DNA of 44,271 nt from Candidatus Sumerlaeota bacterium. GTDB taxonomy: Bacteria > Sumerlaeota > Sumerlaeia > JAFGJS01. The notes under the pieces are model-generated. The model was not told where the DNA came from, did no database searches, and was given only the letters and a program-made list of their open reading frames with translations. Numbering within the stretch: position 1 is the first letter of the stretch; each line of letters starts with the position of its first letter. The DNA lies in NCBI GenBank assembly GCA_016928995.1, contig JAFGJS010000011.1:1-44271 (forward strand), in the 5' to 3' direction. Position numbers and translations under genes: made by a program. This document shows, in pieces, positions 34,597 to 42,715 of this stretch.

Positions 34597-35955
34597 ATGC
34601 AGCTGAAATGGGTCAAGGGCGTCAACGAATACCTCCCCGACGTTCAAATCTTGCGCGAACGCGTGATGCGCGTAATCCGGGAAACCTTTGAGCGCTTCGG
34701 CTTTGATCCGGCCGAAACCCCGGTGCTGCACCACACGGAGATCCTGTCGTCCAAGTACGCCGGCGGCGCGGAAATCCTCAAGGAGATGATGCGCGTGGCC
34801 GAAAGCGAATTTCGCGGCGCCAAACGCGACCTCAGCCTGCGCTACGACCTCACCGTCCCCTTCTCGTTGCTCATCGGCATCAACCAGAAATCGCTCACGC
34901 TGCCCTTCAAGCGCTACGAGATCGGCAAGGTCTTTCGCGACGGGCCGATCAAGCGCGGACGCCGCATGGAATTCACCCAATGCGACGCGGACATGGTCGG
35001 CGCGGCGAGCGTCGTGGCCGACGCCGAGCTGATCGCCATCGCCGACAGCGTCTTTGGCGCGTTGGAACTCGACGCCTATGCCGAAGTGAACCACCGCAAG
35101 CTGCTCTCCGCCATCATCCTGGAAGCCGGAGTGCCGGAAGCGGCCATGCCCGGCGCGATCCTGGCGCTCGATAAGTTGAAAAAAATCGGCCGGGACGGCG
35201 TCGAGGCCGAATTGCGCGAAAAGGGCGTCCATGAAACGGCATGCGCCAAGCTGTTCGAATGGCTCGGACACGAAGGCGCGGCCGATGAAAAACTCGGCTA
35301 TCTCGAATCGCAACTCTCCAGCGAACCGGCGCTGGCCGCGCTGGCCGAAACCCGCGCCTATCTCGACGCCATGAGGGCGCTGAAAATCAAGATGGAAGTC
35401 CGCTTCGAGCCCACGCTGGCTCGCGGCCTGGAAATCTACACCGGCCCCGTGTTTGAGTTCTTTCTCAAGGATCAGAACATTATTTCATCCTCGCTGGGCG
35501 GCGGCGGCCGTTACGACCGCATCATCGGACAGTTCCTCTATCCCGACAAGCCGCGCCTGCACGAGCAATTCCCCGCCACGGGCATCAGTTTCGGTCTGGA
35601 GCCGATCACCATCGCGTTGCTGGAAACGCGCGCGGCCGGCGATCAGGCCCCCATCCACACCGGCGTACAGGCTCTCGTCGCGCCCATCGGCCGCGAGATG
35701 ATCAACGCCGCGCTGGAAACCGGCGCGGCGCTGCGCAAGGCCGGCGTGCGATGCGAAATCGCCCATTATTTCGTCAAACTGAAAAAATCGCTGGACCACG
35801 CCAACAAACTGAATATTCCTTTTGTCGCGATCGTCGGCGAGGATGAAGCCGCGCAAAGCGTGTTGGCCTTGCGCGACATGACCAACTCGCAGCAAGAGAC
35901 GCTGCCCCCCGATGCAGCGGCAAAGCGCATTCTGGAACGGTGCAAGGAATCATGA
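34597..35955 (+). CDS. hisS: Histidine--tRNA ligase
   Basis: The 452-residue class II synthetase charges tRNA-His. Motif 2 (KRYEIGKVFRDGPIKRGRRM and EFTQCDADMVG, about 108-133), the His-binding RGLEIYTG (about 275-282) and the C-terminal anticodon-binding domain are present. The RDGPIKRG and QCDADMVG forms belong to a divergent clade shared with some archaea and bacteria rather than the E. coli type. In motif 3, FGLEPI has Pro where most HisRS have Arg after Glu, which is worth checking. A loosely spaced GAGGG precedes the ATG at 34597. Its stop overlaps the next start as ATGA (35952-35955). Confidence 0.93.
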   Translation: MQLKWVKGVNEYLPDVQILRERVMRVIRETFERFGFDPAETPVLHHTEILSSKYAGGAEILKEMMRVAESEFRGAKRDLSLRYDLTVPFSLLIGINQKSLTLPFKRYEIGKVFRDGPIKRGRRMEFTQCDADMVGAASVVADAELIAIADSVFGALELDAYAEVNHRKLLSAIILEAGVPEAAMPGAILALDKLKKIGRDGVEAELREKGVHETACAKLFEWLGHEGAADEKLGYLESQLSSEPALAALAETRAYLDAMRALKIKMEVRFEPTLARGLEIYTGPVFEFFLKDQNIISSSLGGGGRYDRIIGQFLYPDKPRLHEQFPATGISFGLEPITIALLETRAAGDQAPIHTGVQALVAPIGREMINAALETGAALRKAGVRCEIAHYFVKLKKSLDHANKLNIPFVAIVGEDEAAQSVLALRDMTNSQQETLPPDAAAKRILERCKES

Positions 35956-36272
35956 TCCGTCCGTGCATCCGCATCTCTTCCGCGTGCTTCGGCATTCTGG
36001 GGATGCTGCTGCTGGGAGCGGCGGCGGCGCTGGCGCAGGAGGACGCGGGTTCATCGCCGGAGACGATGCGCACAACCGCGACAAGCATCACGGTAGAGAC
36101 TCCCCCAGACGCTCCCCCTGCCGATGCGGCGCCGTCAACATCGAGCTCGACAGAAGACAGCAATCAGATGACACATCCAGCCGTCCTTCGCGCCGTTTTC
36201 GTTCTGATCGTATTGCTGCTATTTAATCTGTGGCTTTTCATGCGCAATCTCCGGCGCCGCCAGCGACAATAA
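35952..36272 (+). CDS. Small membrane protein coupled to hisS
   Basis: No family is recognised. The 106-residue protein has a signal-like hydrophobic segment ending in AAAALAQE (about 12-29), a Pro/Ser/Thr/Ala-rich linker (about 30-75) and a C-terminal membrane helix (about 78-96, AVFVLIVLLLFNLWLFM) with the basic tail RNLRRRQRQ. Topology: exported linker and a basic cytoplasmic end. AAGGA precedes the ATG, and the start overlaps the hisS stop as ATGA, so it is translated with hisS. The coupling to a synthetase has no obvious functional reason. Confidence 0.65.
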   Translation: MIRPCIRISSACFGILGMLLLGAAAALAQEDAGSSPETMRTTATSITVETPPDAPPADAAPSTSSSTEDSNQMTHPAVLRAVFVLIVLLLFNLWLFMRNLRRRQRQ

Positions 36273-36362
36273 TGCGTTACGCTCTGGACAAAGCCCAGCG
36301 AATCGCCTAGGATTCCGGCGACGGTACAAATCCTCAATTCGGACAGCTCAAACAGGAACGCC

Positions 36363-37511
36363 ATGCGCATCGGCATCGACGCAAGATATCTCAACGGCGA
36401 ATTCTCCGGCATCGCCACGTACAGCGAACGCCTGATCGAAAACATCGCCCAGCTCGACACGCACAATGAATACGTCGTGTATGTGCATCCGGGGCTGCGC
36501 CGCAAGCTCAACACCGGCGCCAATTTTAAAATCCGCACGTACAACGCGCGCGCCGTTTCGCTGCGCACGATGTGGGACTTCGGAAAGTTCATCGAACCCG
36601 ACCGGCTCGATCTGCTCCACTCGCACTTCCCACTCGCGCCGATCACCTGGGAAGGCCCGCTGCTCACCACGGTCCACGACCTGCAAGCGATCACCGTCCC
36701 CGACTTCACCGCCCGGCGAAAATGGCTCGTCCGGAAACTCTACGATCTGTTTTACCGCTTCGCCTATCCCGTCACGATCAAGCGCTCGCGCTATATCATC
36801 GCCGTGTCCAAAGCCACCGCGCATGAGATCGCCACGCTCTTCCCGGAAAAGGCGCACGATACCATCGTCACTCATTCCGGTCTTGACGAGTCCTACTTTG
36901 TGCCGCCCGATCCGCAAGTGGAGGAGGAGACGATAGAGAAACTCGGCCTTCCTCCATACTTCGTGCTCTACATCGGCTCCACGCGCCCGAATAAGAACCT
37001 GCCGAACATGATCCGCGCCTTCGGCAAGGTCATCGAGCACTCGCAAAACCTGAAGAACGACGTGCTCAACAACCTCAACCTCGTGCTGATCATCAATCCA
37101 GACCGCTTCTTCGCCCCCTGCCGGGAATTAATCAAGCGGCTCGGGATCAGCGACCGCGTCAGCATCTACCGCCAGCTCAGCGAAGAGCAGATCAAGGTTT
37201 TCTATCGCCGGGCGCGGCTGCTCAGCTTCGTCACGAAAAACGAGGGCTTCGGCTTTCCCATGCTCGAAGCGCAGGCCTGCGGCACGCCGGTGCTCGCCGC
37301 CAACCACGGAGCGCTCCCCGAAATCGCCAACGGCTCCACGCTCATCGTCGATCCCGACGACGTGGACGACATCACCGGCGGGCTGATCCGCCTGTTGATC
37401 AACGACAGCCTGATCGAGCAATGCCGCAAGGCCGGACTCGCCAACGCGCGCCGCTACACCTGGAAAAGCGCCGCCGAACGCGTCCACGAAATATACGAAA
37501 ATCTTTTCTGA
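36363..37511 (+). CDS. GT4-family glycosyltransferase
   Basis: The 382-residue protein begins MRIGIDARYLNGEFSGIATY, with the GIGRY-like acceptor loop, then HSHFPLAPITW, TTVHDLQAITVPDF, IIAVSKATAHEIATLFPE, VLYIGSTRPNKNLPNMI and FVTKNEGFGFPMLEAQACGTPVL. The last blocks are the GT4 nucleotide-sugar site (E-x7-E: EGFGFPMLE). Family members are mannosyl- or rhamnosyltransferases in surface glycan synthesis; the sugar cannot be told from sequence. AGGAACGCC precedes the ATG. It is alone, after the hisS pair, and the restriction island converges on it from the other side. Confidence 0.9.
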   Translation: MRIGIDARYLNGEFSGIATYSERLIENIAQLDTHNEYVVYVHPGLRRKLNTGANFKIRTYNARAVSLRTMWDFGKFIEPDRLDLLHSHFPLAPITWEGPLLTTVHDLQAITVPDFTARRKWLVRKLYDLFYRFAYPVTIKRSRYIIAVSKATAHEIATLFPEKAHDTIVTHSGLDESYFVPPDPQVEEETIEKLGLPPYFVLYIGSTRPNKNLPNMIRAFGKVIEHSQNLKNDVLNNLNLVLIINPDRFFAPCRELIKRLGISDRVSIYRQLSEEQIKVFYRRARLLSFVTKNEGFGFPMLEAQACGTPVLAANHGALPEIANGSTLIVDPDDVDDITGGLIRLLINDSLIEQCRKAGLANARRYTWKSAAERVHEIYENLF

Positions 37512-37595
37512 TCTGTTGGCAATATAAGAGGATAATGACTGAAATCAGAGCCTAACGTCCAAGATCACTCGCGAGAAATGACGCAGAACGAAGCG

Positions 37596-38054
37596 CTATG
37601 CCTCGTCGTGTGCATCTCCTTTTTGGGCCATGATCTTGTTCTTTGTCCGTGTGATGTATGCTGCCGCAGCCTCACGGATGACGTTCTCGTCATTGGAGGG
37701 TGGCTGGAGTTTGTAGGCCCATGCTCGCCCGGGATGGATAACGTCCCATGGAGAACGCTGCTGATTGTATCGCCCACTGCCAGGATCGTGGTTACCGAAG
37801 CCGTTGATCTTCTGATTCCACAAGGGCGAATACATCGCGACAAGCAGCGATTCCGCTAGAGGAATCCATATGTCATCCACGACCAAGAACCGGCATCGAA
37901 AATCGGAGATATTGAGGTTTTTAGCCGCTTCGATTGAACCGGCATGCTCGGCCAAGCGCTTGAATAGCGCCTGGCCGGGATCAGACCCAAGTCCGTAGCC
38001 ACCCTTGCGTGCACCAGGAGGGACTCGCAACCTCTCTGCAAGCGTGCCTCTCAA
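37596..38054 (-). pseudogene. Eco29kI-family GIY-YIG restriction endonuclease, C-terminal part only
   Basis: From VPPGARKG (residue 11) to the end, this 152-residue frame matches the Eco29kI family: ALFKRLAEH with Arg33 and His37, NLNISDFRCRFLVV, WIPLAESLL with Glu68, SPLWN, GFGNHDPGSGR and WDVIHPGRAWA. Eco29kI proteins are about 210 residues, and the N-terminal part with the two GIY-YIG tyrosines (GIY... and YVGKA) is missing. Upstream of VPPGARKG the frame reads unrelated sequence up to a TTG that overlaps the Mrr stop. The nuclease therefore lacks half its active site and is probably inactive, though it stays open and could be translated by coupling. Confidence 0.82.
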
Positions 38055-39082
38055 TCCGTGAATGTGCCGCTTGCAAACACTATGCGCGAGAACTCAAAGC
38101 CATCTACCAAGACAATGGGCCTCTTCCCAGCTTCGGTCGCCTCTCGTAACGCCGCCTTTGAAAAGTGGCTCGTTGTGACAACCGCACCACGCGCGTCCGG
38201 TTGTAGACTCCCGCGAAGCTCTGCCACTTCCTTTCGGCCCACTGTATGAAGCCAACGCTTCGCTTGAACCTGTAACAACAGGTCGCGCAGGGGCCACATC
38301 ATCTCACCCGCCAGCGCATTCACATCAATACCACCATCCTGACTGTATTTCGTGACATGCACATCACGAAATCCGGACCACACTAGCACGTCTCGGACAA
38401 GGTGCTCAAACCGATCCGGCGGCAAGACGAGCATTCGCTGCCGGAGGCGCTCTAGTTCTTCAGGATCAACCAGCGGATCCGCCGCTGGGGCAACCGACGA
38501 ACCGGATTCAACGACGGCATCATCATCGACCAATGGATCAGTCTTTTGCTGCTCCGCGATCATGTCAGCCATCAGCCTTGCATCGTGCTCTGGCGTTATG
38601 GCATCGAATGCTGAAAGCACGCGAAACTCGAATACCCAAACTGACCGGATGCCTCCGCGTACATCAACTTGTATTTCCTTGTAGTGCCTGAGGTAGTTGA
38701 GCAATCCAAGGAAACGCCAACGTCGCGGACCGTGCTTCTTGCTTCGGCGGCTTTCGACAAGAAGAAAGCAGTAGATCGGGAAGCCGTGTTCCGGCTGTTC
38801 AAGAAGCCGTCGATTCCGGCCACCAAGAGCCTGATCACCTTCTTGGCCTGCGCCTGTGTAGACTAGCACATCCCCCTCAACTCTATCATGGTAGGGATTC
38901 TCTGCCGCTATTCGCGCTGAAGGAACTGATGTTAGCAACACAGCGCGCCGCACTGTGCTGTCGTCATTTGTCTTCAAACGAATGCCGCCGGCATTGCCCA
39001 CGGAAAGAGTACGGTAGATATCGTCGTGTGTGTAGAGCTCGGAGGGGCGAAAGATATTCACACTAGCCTCTTCAGTCTGCAT
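38051..39082 (-). CDS. SRA-like + Mrr-catalytic restriction endonuclease (type IV-like)
   Basis: The 343-residue protein has an N-terminal SRA/YDG-like domain (about 8-160: FRPSELYTHDDIY, GNAGGIR, NPYHDRVEGDVLVYTGAGQEGDQ and LGGRNRRLLE), of the kind that recognises modified cytosine. An acidic linker (about 180-215) follows, then an Mrr-type PD-(D/E)XK nuclease (about 220-335: PPDRFEHLVRDVL, QDGGID with Asp253 and VQAKRW with Gln273-Lys275). This architecture fits a modification-dependent restriction enzyme. The ATG at 39082 overlaps the stop of the preceding small gene by 11 bases; a longer frame to 39151 overlaps that gene further. Its stop overlaps the Eco29kI remnant. Confidence 0.83.
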   Translation of the reverse strand: MQTEEASVNIFRPSELYTHDDIYRTLSVGNAGGIRLKTNDDSTVRRAVLLTSVPSARIAAENPYHDRVEGDVLVYTGAGQEGDQALGGRNRRLLEQPEHGFPIYCFLLVESRRSKKHGPRRWRFLGLLNYLRHYKEIQVDVRGGIRSVWVFEFRVLSAFDAITPEHDARLMADMIAEQQKTDPLVDDDAVVESGSSVAPAADPLVDPEELERLRQRMLVLPPDRFEHLVRDVLVWSGFRDVHVTKYSQDGGIDVNALAGEMMWPLRDLLLQVQAKRWLHTVGRKEVAELRGSLQPDARGAVVTTSHFSKAALREATEAGKRPIVLVDGFEFSRIVFASGTFTD

Positions 39083-39356
39083 GACCCGCCGATGCTGCCG
39101 TGTGCTGCAAACAGACGTCGGTATAGTCTCCGACTTCCACGACTGCGGCAAGCGTAAACAGTCGACTGCGAATCTCTCGGGGGATGCTCATGTCATCAGT
39201 GCTCTCTTTAGTGATCTGCCGGAACGCAGATTCCGTCAAAATAATGCCAAACTCACCTTCGGCCCAGCAGCTAAGGGCTAACAGCGTCTTCCACTGCTGA
39301 TACTCAGAATAGCTCTCGGGGATGAGACAAAACGTGTGAGTCTGGTCGGTCTTCAT
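39072..39356 (-). CDS. Small unknown protein coupled to the SRA-Mrr nuclease
   Basis: I do not recognise the family. The 94-residue protein begins MKTDQTHTFCLIPESYSEYQ and contains LLALSCWAEGEFGIILTESAF and SIPREIRSRLFTLAAVVEVGDY. It has no signal or membrane segment and no zinc pattern. GGAG lies 8 bases before the ATG at 39356. Its end overlaps the SRA-Mrr start by 11 bases, so the two are translationally coupled and likely act together, perhaps as regulator or partner of the nuclease (inference). It lies between the truncated methyltransferase and the nuclease. Confidence 0.6.
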   Translation of the reverse strand: MKTDQTHTFCLIPESYSEYQQWKTLLALSCWAEGEFGIILTESAFRQITKESTDDMSIPREIRSRLFTLAAVVEVGDYTDVCLQHTAASAGHAD

Positions 39357-39405
39357 GCTGCCAACTCCAGCCCGCACTGGCAATGTCGAGAATCTGGCAA
39401 CGCCA

Positions 39406-39858
39406 TCATGTTCTCCCCGCCGGACACGTCATATACTGAAGAATGATATAGTGGAAGTAGCTCGCGAAGCTTTGGCGAAGCAAGCCTTTCACATTCTCGA
39501 AAACAAAGCATTCTGGACGCAGTTCGCGGACGGCGCGAACCGCTTCGGGAAACAAGTCACGCTTGTCCTGATAGGCCCTGTGCTTGCCTCCGAGAGAGAA
39601 GGGCTGGCACGGTGGCCCTCCTGCCACCATATTAACATGGTCGGCAAGTTCGGAGTAGTGGATGGTTCGCACGTCATCAGGGAAGAGCTTCCATCCCTTG
39701 ACCAAGGGATGGCCAAGGGACTCATTCATGTGAATAGTCGAGCAAGCATGTTCGTTCCGCTCGATCAGGGCGGAATGATGCCATCCGCTTTGCGCCAACC
39801 CAAGCGCAAGACCGCCTGCCCCCGTGAACAACTCGATTGATGACTGTCCGTTCTTCAT
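39406..39858 (-). pseudogene. Cytosine-5 DNA methyltransferase, N-terminal half only (M.Eco29kI-like)
   Basis: The 150-residue frame has C5-methyltransferase motif I (ELFTGAGGLALGL, about 9-21), motif IV with the catalytic Cys84 (GGPPCQPFSLGG, 80-91) and motif VI (FVFENVKGLLRQSF, 118-131). After ILQ (residue 141) it runs into YMTCPAGRT and stops. Motifs VIII to X and the target-recognition domain, about 200 residues in this family, are absent, and I found no continuation in the other frames up to the next gene. It should be inactive alone. Its ATG at 39858 overlaps the vsr end by 4 bases, an intact operon-like joint. Confidence 0.85.
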
Positions 39859-40271
39859 GTTCCTTCCAAGAACCGCTTGATCCGGCTCCTGAGAACCGAT
39901 TCCTTCCCGACTTGGCACTCCCAAATAACCATCACACCCCAGCCACGCTTGCGGAGTTCCCACTTGATAGCAGCGTCTCGCACCTTGTTCTTGGCGAGTT
40001 TTGGTTCCCAAAATGAGCGCTTCGTACGTGGCTGACGATATTGTCTACAGCCGTGCTGGTGCCAGAAGCACCCATGGACGAAGATTACCTTCTTTCTAGA
40101 GCGAAAGACAAGATCAGGTTTGCCCGGCAGGTCGCGCGCGTGCAGACGGTATCTGTAACCCATGCCGTGAACAAGCCGTCGGACCGTCATTTCCGGTTTG
40201 GTGTTAGCATTTCGGATACGTGACATGCGTTCGCTACGCTCTGACGGAGTCAGCGGATCGTATCGAGACAT
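39855..40271 (-). CDS. vsr: Very short patch repair endonuclease
   Basis: The 138-residue length is standard. It begins with TPSERSERMSRIRNANTKPEM and contains RRLVHGMGYRYRLH, LPGKPDLVF (catalytic Asp), VIFVHGCFWHQHGC (the zinc/His/Cys block) and GWGVMVIWECQV, the complete Vsr signature. Vsr nicks T:G mismatches that arise from deamination of 5-methylcytosine and so accompanies C5 methyltransferases. GGAG lies 8 bases before the ATG. It is the first gene of the restriction island and overlaps the methyltransferase remnant. A TTGTCA (complement of about 40336-40341) might be a -35 box, weakly supported. Confidence 0.93.
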   Translation of the reverse strand: MSRYDPLTPSERSERMSRIRNANTKPEMTVRRLVHGMGYRYRLHARDLPGKPDLVFRSRKKVIFVHGCFWHQHGCRQYRQPRTKRSFWEPKLAKNKVRDAAIKWELRKRGWGVMVIWECQVGKESVLRSRIKRFLEGT

Positions 40272-40445
40272 GCCATCGTCTCCTCTGGTCCAACAAATAA
40301 TTGAATGGTTTAATCAGATATTGCTTAAAGTTTGCACTGACAATCAAGTGAAATTAGCACATATCCAATCGTTCTAGCATTTGTTTATTCATAAACGATA
40401 GCATCAAAAAATATCCTTTGATTGCATTAAACGAATCAATTGCCT

Positions 40446-41396
40446 TCAGCTATCCCGCGGCACGGCCAGCATGCGTTCCAGCGAGCGGCGGGCGCCTTCG
40501 GCGACTTCGGGATCGACATCGATTTCGTGAATTTCCTCTTCCAGCGAGCGCTTGAGGTGCTCGAGCGTGATGCATTTCATGTAGGGGCAATTCAACCGGC
40601 AGCCGATGCAGCCGTCGGCCATGATGAATTCCTTATCTGGATAGCGCTTCTTGAGCTGATGCAGCATGCCGTTTTCCGTGGCGATCAGGAAGGTCTTCGC
40701 CTGCGGGTATTTCGCCACGCGCTCCAGCATCGCCGTGGTGCTGCAGACTTCGTCGGCAATGGCGATGATGTCCTCGCGGCACTCCGGATGGGCGATGATC
40801 ACACAGCCCGGATACCGGTCGCGCGTCTTGCGCACATTGGCGCCGCGCAGAATGTCATGCACCGAGCAGCAGCCGTCGTAAATCACGATGTCGCTGCCCG
40901 GCAGCTGCTCCGCCGTCCAGCGGCCCAAGTTGCGGTCCGGCGTGAACAGCACCGGCGCATCGCCCAGGCTGCGCACCACGCTGACGGCGTTGGCCGAGGT
41001 GCAGCAGATGTCCGAGACGGCCTTCACCGCCGCGGTGGAATTGATGTACGTCACCACCTTGCGGCCGGGATAGCGCTGCTTCCATTCCTCCAGGCTCTCC
41101 GGCGTGATCGAGTCGGCCAGGGAGCAGCCGGCGGCCAGGTTCGGCAGGAGCACCTTCTTCTGCGGCGAGAGCAGCTTCGCCGACTCGGCCATGAAATGCA
41201 CGCCGCAAAAAACGATGATCGCCGCGTCCGTCTTGCTCGCCTCGATGGACAGCCCCAGGCTGTCGCCGGTGATGTCCGCCACGTCCTGAATTTCCGGGAA
41301 CTGATAATTATGCGCTAAAATGACCGCGTTCTTTCTGCGAGCCAAATCACGAATTTCTTCCTGCAACTCTGTATAATTTTCAGCCGAAGCCGTCAT
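40446..41396 (-). CDS. nadA: Quinolinate synthase NadA
   Basis: The 316-residue protein condenses iminoaspartate with dihydroxyacetone phosphate to quinolinate in NAD synthesis. It has ILAHNYQFPEIQDVADITGDSL, VHFMAESAKLLSP, LAAGCSLAD (Cys91), IAHPEC (Cys206) and CIGCRLNCPYMKC (Cys270 the likely ligand), the three cysteines of the 4Fe-4S cluster, and the YINSTAAVKA and TENGMLHQL blocks. The ATG at 41396 is preceded by GGGAGGGATAGG; the longer frame to 41531 lacks similarity. nadB and nadC are not adjacent. It follows the restriction island on the same strand after a 174-base AT-rich gap. Confidence 0.95.
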   Translation of the reverse strand: MTASAENYTELQEEIRDLARRKNAVILAHNYQFPEIQDVADITGDSLGLSIEASKTDAAIIVFCGVHFMAESAKLLSPQKKVLLPNLAAGCSLADSITPESLEEWKQRYPGRKVVTYINSTAAVKAVSDICCTSANAVSVVRSLGDAPVLFTPDRNLGRWTAEQLPGSDIVIYDGCCSVHDILRGANVRKTRDRYPGCVIIAHPECREDIIAIADEVCSTTAMLERVAKYPQAKTFLIATENGMLHQLKKRYPDKEFIMADGCIGCRLNCPYMKCITLEHLKRSLEEEIHEIDVDPEVAEGARRSLERMLAVPRDS

Positions 41397-41746
41397 GGTT
41401 CCTATCCCTCCCTGCCTCGAAATGACGAATGATCGCTCCGCGCCGTCCGATCCGCCGAAATCACGCCCATCGGGCGATTCCCAGCGCTGAGCCGTTCCAA
41501 CAATGCTTGTTGAATTGCGCCGCATGGTCAAGGCCGGAATTCAAGCGACGTGGATCGCCCCTGCGGCAGCAACGCGCAAAATTCAACATGCAATGTATCG
41601 CATATTGACATGGTCAGGGGCGGTGTGATTAAATTCAGTATAGGTGGGATTCGCGGAAACTCACTGGAGCTCACGGCCAGTACGACAATCAAACCGTTCC
41701 GCGAAAATCCGGCTTTCATCGTATGTTGACACAAGGTAAATCCACC
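41397..41746. other. Divergent intergenic region between nadA and the STAS-like gene
   Basis: 350 bases without a supported gene. A probable promoter for the plus-strand gene lies at 41605-41634; the nadA ribosome site is at the left end. Short open frames extend the nadA frame or overlap both genes and have no family signature. Confidence 0.45.
41605..41634 (+). promoter_or_regulatory. Possible sigma-70-type promoter of the STAS-like gene
   Basis: A perfect TTGACA (41605-41610) followed after 18 bases by TTAAAT (41629-41634, 4 of 6 matches). The leader to the ATG at 41747 would be about 105 bases. The 18-base spacer and weak -10 make this tentative. Confidence 0.35.
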
Positions 41747-42157
41747 ATGCCGATTCATGTAACTTACACTCAAGATGGCGGATTATTGGTGACTGGCGAA
41801 GGCGCGGTCAGCGGCAGCGATTTGGTTGAAGCCAACAAAAAAATCTACGCGTCCGAAGAAAAGATCAAACAAATCGTCTATCAACTGGTTGACTTCAGCG
41901 ACATCAGCGAGCTGCATGTCATCCTGGGGGACGTGGAAAAAATCGCCGTCCAGGATAGAGCGGCGGCCAGAGTGAATCCCGATATGTTCATCGCGATTGT
42001 CGGCAAACGCGATTTGGTCTACGGTCTGTCACGGATGTGGGAGGCGATGACGGAAGAAGCGCCCTTTGAAACCAAGGTCTTCCGGGAACTGAGCGACGCC
42101 CAGGAATGGATTCAAAGCAAATTGCTCAACAACAACCGTAAACATATGCAATTATAG
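41747..42157 (+). CDS. SpoIIAA/STAS-like small protein
   Basis: The 136-residue protein looks like the SpoIIAA-like (STAS) family: the start MPIHVTYTQDGGLLVTGEGAV, the central IVYQLVDFSDISEL, then VNPDMFIAIVGKRDLVYGLSRMWEAM and ELSDAQEWIQSKL. This is the typical 'D.s' strand plus 'R.....a' helix order. Such proteins bind membranes or lipids or act in regulation; no phosphoacceptor-Ser context is clear. The ATG at 41747 fits the family; the open frame starts at 41723. It is followed by an inverted-repeat element rather than a partner gene. Confidence 0.6.
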   Translation: MPIHVTYTQDGGLLVTGEGAVSGSDLVEANKKIYASEEKIKQIVYQLVDFSDISELHVILGDVEKIAVQDRAAARVNPDMFIAIVGKRDLVYGLSRMWEAMTEEAPFETKVFRELSDAQEWIQSKLLNNNRKHMQL

Positions 42158-42201
42158 CCGCCCGATACAGCGTCCGCAGGCGCTCCCTGGAATATATTAA
42201 G

Positions 42202-42285
42202 AACTACGAAAGGCACGAAATACACGAAAAGCGCATCACCATGATCCAATGGTTTCATTTTCGTGTATTTCGCGGCTTTCGTGGT
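42202..42285. repeat. Long inverted-repeat element, copy 1
   Basis: Arms 42202-42230 and 42257-42285 are 29 bases each and pair with about three mismatches; the core is CACGAAATACACGAAAA. The loop (42231-42256) includes ATGATCCAATGG. A near-identical element lies at 44009-44092. The right arm ends about 25 bases before the VOC gene start, so it forms its leader. Confidence 0.8.
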
Positions 42286-42310
42286 TAATAATTACAGATC
42301 GGAAGGTCCA

Positions 42311-42715
42311 ATGATCAAACAACTCGCTCATATCTGCATCAATTCCCCTGACCTGGAGTTGACCAAACGCTTCTACATTGAAGCTCTCGGGCTCGAAATC
42401 GGCTTCGAATTCGAGAAAGATGGAGAGCCATTCGGCTACTACATCAAGGCGGGCAATATGACCTTTATTGAGGTGTTCAAAGGCGATCCCGGCCCGGTCG
42501 GCAACATTAGTCATGTGGCGATCCAAGTAACCGACCTGGATGCACTGATCGCCAGGATTCGGGACGCAGGATTTAAGGTCGATGACAAGAAACTGGGCGC
42601 CGACAACGCATGGCAGGCCTGGACGACTGATCCAAGCGGCATCCGGATTGAGTTCCACGAATACACTGAGCATTCAAATCAGTTGGCCGGCGGCAAATGC
42701 ATCGTGAACTGGTGA
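42311..42715 (+). CDS. VOC-family (glyoxalase/dioxygenase-like) protein
   Basis: The 134-residue protein has two beta-alpha-beta-beta-beta modules: LAHICINSPDLELTKRFYIEALGLEIGFEF and later ISHVAIQVTDLDALIARIRDAGF. The potential metal ligands are His in AHICIN, Glu in FIEVFK, His in SHVAIQV and Glu in GIRIEFHEY, the His-Glu-His-Glu set of glyoxalase I-like members. Substrate unknown. GGAAGG is 4 bases before the ATG at 42311; an open frame from 42263 runs into the inverted repeat and has no similarity. Confidence 0.83.
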   Translation: MIKQLAHICINSPDLELTKRFYIEALGLEIGFEFEKDGEPFGYYIKAGNMTFIEVFKGDPGPVGNISHVAIQVTDLDALIARIRDAGFKVDDKKLGADNAWQAWTTDPSGIRIEFHEYTEHSNQLAGGKCIVNW

